The position numbers were made by a program, and so were the translations under genes. Source: Oscillospiraceae bacterium (lineage in GTDB: Bacteria > Bacillota_A > Clostridia > Saccharofermentanales > Saccharofermentanaceae). From it: 7,804 nt of DNA. The DNA lies in contig CADAXO010000048.1 of assembly GCA_902791885.1 (NCBI GenBank), positions 1-7,804 of the forward strand, read 5' to 3'. This document shows positions 7,137 through 7,804 of this stretch, one piece after another; the stretch's first letter is position 1; each line of letters begins with the position of its first letter. Below the pieces are notes generated by a model, which was not told the DNA's origin, ran no database searches, and saw only the letters and a list, made by a program, of their open reading frames with translations.

Positions 7137-7804
7137 ATGGGTGGAATACTAGATGTTTTTAAAGGTAGCAAGGGCGAGGACAACGCGCCCGCTGTTGCAG
7201 TGACGGGAGAAGTATCGGGAAGCAGACCCGGAAGTACTCCTTCCAAGACTCGTAATGCGGCAAATATCGACTCTCCTGCAGCTTCTTATGCGAGAGAGCG
7301 TGCGGCAGCGGCAAGAGCTCAGATCGAAGCTCGTAAGGCCATGGAGGAGTCCCGTAAGAGCAGCGGTTCAGTTAAGCCTGACAAGCCGGAGGACAAGAAG
7401 GATGAGAATAAGCCCGTAGGACTTAAGGCTCCTATCCGTCGTCCGCCTTCAGCATCGATCAATCACGCACAGGCCGTAGCGGCTCAGAAGGAAGAACAGC
7501 GTCCCGCTGCAAGTGCAGGCAAGAATGTCGGCAATACTTCTAATACTGTTAAGGCATATAACAATGCCAACAAGTCTCCTGCTACGATCGCTTCCGAGAA
7601 GGCCAAGATCGAGTTCGATCAGGCTAAGGAGCGCGAGGAGAGAGCAGTTAAGGAAGCTGAGAGCGCAGCAACAAAGGCCGAAGAGGCAAGACTCGCAGTT
7701 AAGAAGTCCGGTGAGGTCCGTGAGGCAGCACTGAAGTCCGAGGAGGCAGCTACCAAGGCAGCCAAGACGGCTGAGGACGAGTACAATACAGCTTTGAAGG
7801 CTGC
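7137..7804 (+). CDS. Unrecognised Ala/Lys/Glu-rich, probably coiled-coil protein (5' part only)
   Basis: The frame is open from ATG 7137 to the window edge (222 codons plus 2 nt), with no stop reached. I do not recognise a family. The N-terminus MGGILDVFKG is a short amphipathic segment (I4, L5, V7, F8 on one face) with no signal peptide, so the protein is probably cytoplasmic. Residues 11-46 look disordered. Residues 48-75 form an Ala/Arg-rich helix (ARERAAAARAQIEARKAMEE). Residues 76-150 are a Lys/Pro/Ser/Asn-rich linker including APIRRPP. From about 153 onward there is a continuous Ala/Glu/Lys helix whose positions F160, A163, A170, A174, A177, A181, A184, V188, A198, A205, A209, A212, Y216 and A219 fit one heptad register. 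There is no Cys or Trp. A near-consensus promoter and strong ribosome site suggest high expression. It could be a structural, scaffold or surface-associated filament protein, but the missing C-terminal part may hold the defining domain. Confidence 0.8.
   Translation, partial: MGGILDVFKGSKGEDNAPAVAVTGEVSGSRPGSTPSKTRNAANIDSPAASYARERAAAARAQIEARKAMEESRKSSGSVKPDKPEDKKDENKPVGLKAPIRRPPSASINHAQAVAAQKEEQRPAASAGKNVGNTSNTVKAYNNANKSPATIASEKAKIEFDQAKEREERAVKEAESAATKAEEARLAVKKSGEVREAALKSEEAATKAAKTAEDEYNTALKA

Noticed and set aside
7013..7246. Open frame on the - strand across the glnA downstream spacer
   Set aside because: It covers A+T-rich regulatory sequence and the start of the + strand gene, with no recognisable motif.
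7513..7734. Open frame on the + strand (73 codons), Arg/Leu/Ser-rich
   Set aside because: It lies in another frame inside the gene beginning at 7137, which has the promoter, ribosome site and consistent codon use; the Arg-rich product is typical of a frame shadow.

Overview
The window reads as a stretch of a Clostridia-like (Firmicutes) chromosome. The support is a glmU-pth-mfd gene chain, strong purine-rich Shine-Dalgarno sites (GGAGGT, AGGGGG, AGGGGTGG), very A+T-rich spacers carrying sigma-A-type promoter elements, and moderately G+C-rich coding sequence. The assignment to phylum/class is an inference from gene order and signals. I cannot name a genus. All genes are on the + strand. I see no tRNA, rRNA, CRISPR array, insertion sequence or attachment site.

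Positions 1-5532 hold a compact housekeeping operon. An A+T-rich leader with an extended -10 element (37-45) precedes glmU (83-1492, bifunctional UDP-GlcNAc synthesis). It is followed by pth (1500-2045, peptidyl-tRNA hydrolase), 7 nt after the glmU stop, and mfd (2029-5532, transcription-repair coupling factor), which overlaps the end of pth by 17 nt. In many Firmicutes prs lies between glmU and pth; here it is absent. The first part of mfd contains a strong perfect hairpin.

Positions 5533-7025 hold a 59-nt spacer with several small palindromes but no convincing terminator, then glnA (5592-7025). GlnA is a type I glutamine synthetase with the beta-subtype layout (the extra internal segment and the beta-like C-terminus). 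The tyrosine that is adenylylated in enterobacterial enzymes is replaced by phenylalanine.

Positions 7026-7804 hold a 111-nt spacer and the 5' part of an unrecognised gene (7137 to beyond the window end). The spacer carries a hairpin just after glnA, the best promoter in the window (TTGAAA, 16 bp, TATAAT), a short leader that can fold at the very 5' end of the mRNA, and a strong ribosome site. The encoded protein lacks cysteine and tryptophan in the visible part, is very rich in Ala, Lys and Glu, starts with a short amphipathic segment, and passes through disordered linkers into an Ala-core heptad helix that runs off the window. This is the one part of the window that may be poorly described.

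The first four genes are individually ordinary: cell-wall precursor synthesis, translation quality control, DNA repair and nitrogen assimilation. A functional tie between glnA and glmU (glutamine feeds GlmS, which supplies the GlmU pathway) is possible but speculative.
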